A stretch of 45,556 nucleotides of DNA from Acidobacteriota bacterium (GTDB lineage: Bacteria; Acidobacteriota; Terriglobia; Bryobacterales; Bryobacteraceae): positions 1 to 45,556 of the forward strand of contig JACQZR010000235.1 in assembly GCA_016213775.1 (NCBI GenBank), read 5' to 3'. Shown here piece by piece: positions 45,003-45,556 of this stretch. Position 1 is the stretch's first letter, and each line of letters starts with the position of its first letter. Position numbers and translations under genes: made by a program. The notes under the pieces were generated by a model that was not told the origin of the DNA, made no database searches, and saw only the letters and a program-made list of their open reading frames with translations.

Positions 45003-45303
45003 AGATGACTTCTACACTGCGGTTGCCGGCGTCCTTCACAGTTGTGACGACGTGATAGCCGCGGCTGCCGTGGGCTTCGATCAATTCGCTGATGATGAGG
45101 CGGGCTTCGTCCAATTGCTCGCGGTCGAGCGGAGCTTCGGGCAGAACGCCTATGCCTTTTGCGCGGAGCATGCGAAGGACTTCCTTCTCCTGCACCTTGG
45201 GCAGCTTGCGGAACTGCAACGAGCGTATTGTCGGGGCGTGGCGTTGCGGCTCGGCGGAGGATAGGGCGGCGGCTAGCATCAGGCACAGGCAGATTCGTTT
45301 CAT
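44983..45303 (-). CDS. Small exported POTRA-like protein
   Basis: 106 residues from the ATG that opens a signal peptide (MKRICLCLMLAAALSSAEPQ). The longer upstream frame is Pro/Arg-rich and probably non-coding. The mature part (about 25-103) reads as one POTRA module: TIRSLQFRKLPKVQEKEVLR, then a helix DREQLDEARLIISELIEAHG and strands GYHVVTTV and SVEVIFTAV. POTRA domains normally guide outer-membrane protein or hemolysin export as part of BamA/TpsB proteins; here the domain stands alone. Its 3' end lies inside the end of the opposite-strand thioredoxin/TonB gene. Confidence 0.65.
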   Translation of the reverse strand: MKRICLCLMLAAALSSAEPQRHAPTIRSLQFRKLPKVQEKEVLRMLRAKGIGVLPEAPLDREQLDEARLIISELIEAHGSRGYHVVTTVKDAGNRSVEVIFTAVKK

Positions 45304-45435
45304 GCGTGGTGGTGATGCAATCGGGGTGCCGCGGGGTAAGCTGTTGACGCGGCGTTGCGGGGTGGGTGTGGGAGCGTGGCGCGGAGGGCACAATGGGAAT
45401 CGGCGGCAACAGGAATCTAACTGAAATCGGTAAGC

Positions 45436-45452
45436 CACTGGTTCGACCAGTG
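45436..45452. repeat. IS200-type left-end hairpin
   Basis: CACTGGT-TCG-ACCAGTG is a perfect 7-bp stem with a 3-base loop. TnpA of the IS200/IS605 family recognises such subterminal hairpins in single-stranded DNA. Confidence 0.55.
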
Positions 45453-45485
45453 AGACTTGAACAGGTTTGACCGTTCCGGGAGTAG

Positions 45486-45526
45486 AATCCTCTCCAAGTG
45501 GCTTGATGATCCGCAAGGAGAGGATT
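45486..45526 (+). promoter_or_regulatory. Leader stem-loop that sequesters the transposase ribosome site
   Basis: AATCCTCTCC and GGAGAGGATT are perfect 10-base inverted arms with a 21-base loop. The right arm contains the AGGAG Shine-Dalgarno sequence, two bases from the ATG spacer. In Salmonella IS200 a comparable stem blocks translation of tnpA, so the same low-level control is likely here. Confidence 0.6.
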
Positions 45527-45528
45527 AA

Positions 45529-45556
45529 ATGTCGGACGTTTATCAGAGCCTATCCC
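45529..45556 (+). CDS. tnpA: IS200-like transposase TnpA, first nine codons only
   Basis: Only MSDVYQSLS is inside the window. The ATG follows AAGGAG at good spacing. The YQSLS start matches the N-terminus of a common IS200 TnpA group, and the hairpins upstream agree. TnpA is a Y1 HuH transposase that moves single-stranded DNA; its catalytic residues lie beyond the edge. The call depends on a very short piece plus the structure context. Confidence 0.55.

Larger units (their letters stand above)
45430..45556 (+). mobile_element. Left end of an IS200/IS605-family element (truncated by window edge)
   Basis: The combination of a short subterminal hairpin, a second stem that hides the ribosome site, and a reading frame starting like the IS200 transposase indicates an IS200-type left end. 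The exact left boundary cannot be set, because this family has no terminal inverted repeats and no target duplication. Confidence 0.55.

Noticed and set aside
1-45556. CRISPR arrays, tRNA and rRNA genes
   Set aside because: Looked for repeat-spacer periodicity and cloverleaf or rRNA-like segments; none seen by eye. A tRNAscan/Infernal run was not possible.

Overview
The window is about 60% GC by eye and gene-dense. The gene content points to an Acidobacteriota genome of the Solibacter/Bryobacter type. The pointers are three Oar-like TonB-dependent receptors with an N-terminal carboxypeptidase-regulatory domain, a cytochrome-DUF1549/DUF1553 (PSD1) protein, a BACON-repeat secreted protein ending in the 'PLAPCR..ETRP' module, a HAF-repeat exported protein and a clutch of toxin-antitoxin genes. 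The taxonomic call is an inference from content; no marker gene tree was made.

Layout. 0-2.4 kb: the 5' 808 codons of a secreted BACON protein (minus strand, runs off the left edge). 2.6-7.6 kb: a two-gene defence-like operon, the most interesting part of the window. It encodes a 1332-residue protein with two SIR2-like modules and an ABC-type ATPase interrupted by a complete seven-repeat WD40 propeller, followed by a translationally coupled HNH nuclease of the PtuB (Septu) type. 7.6-10.1 kb: a small membrane protein, then a MerR-type HTH/Cys-rich/receiver-like regulator and a HAF-repeat exported protein. 10.1-13.6 kb: an Oar receptor followed by two copies of a double-hairpin repeat. 13.6-17.9 kb: a class V aminotransferase and two exported alpha/beta hydrolases, with a decayed ParE toxin and its intact antitoxin between the hydrolases. 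18.0-19.9 kb: a DUF433 antitoxin with a DUF5615 PIN-like toxin fused to GrpB, then a divergent BrnT/BrnA pair. 20.0-22.4 kb: a PSD1 protein. 22.8-35.5 kb: a long minus-strand run, predicted as TolC-like, lipoprotein adaptor and CzcA-type RND pump, then two more Oar receptors. 35.6-38.9 kb: a NarL-type response regulator and a membrane pyrophosphatase. 39.2-45.5 kb: a frameshifted unknown gene, rpsU, glgC, an unknown membrane protein, a thioredoxin/double TonB-C fusion that overlaps tail-to-tail with a POTRA-like protein, and the left end of an IS200-type element.

How the genes work together. The SIR2/ATPase/WD40 and HNH proteins are predicted to form one abortive or nucleolytic defence complex. 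The ATPase would be the motor/switch, the propeller a sensor or scaffold and the HNH protein the effector. The toxin-antitoxin cluster and the IS200 end mark accessory DNA. The CzcABC-like genes form a tripartite divalent-metal exporter. On a larger scale the + strand is C-rich up to about 39.2 kb and G-rich after it, whatever the gene orientation. That looks like a replication-strand switch or a rearrangement joint.
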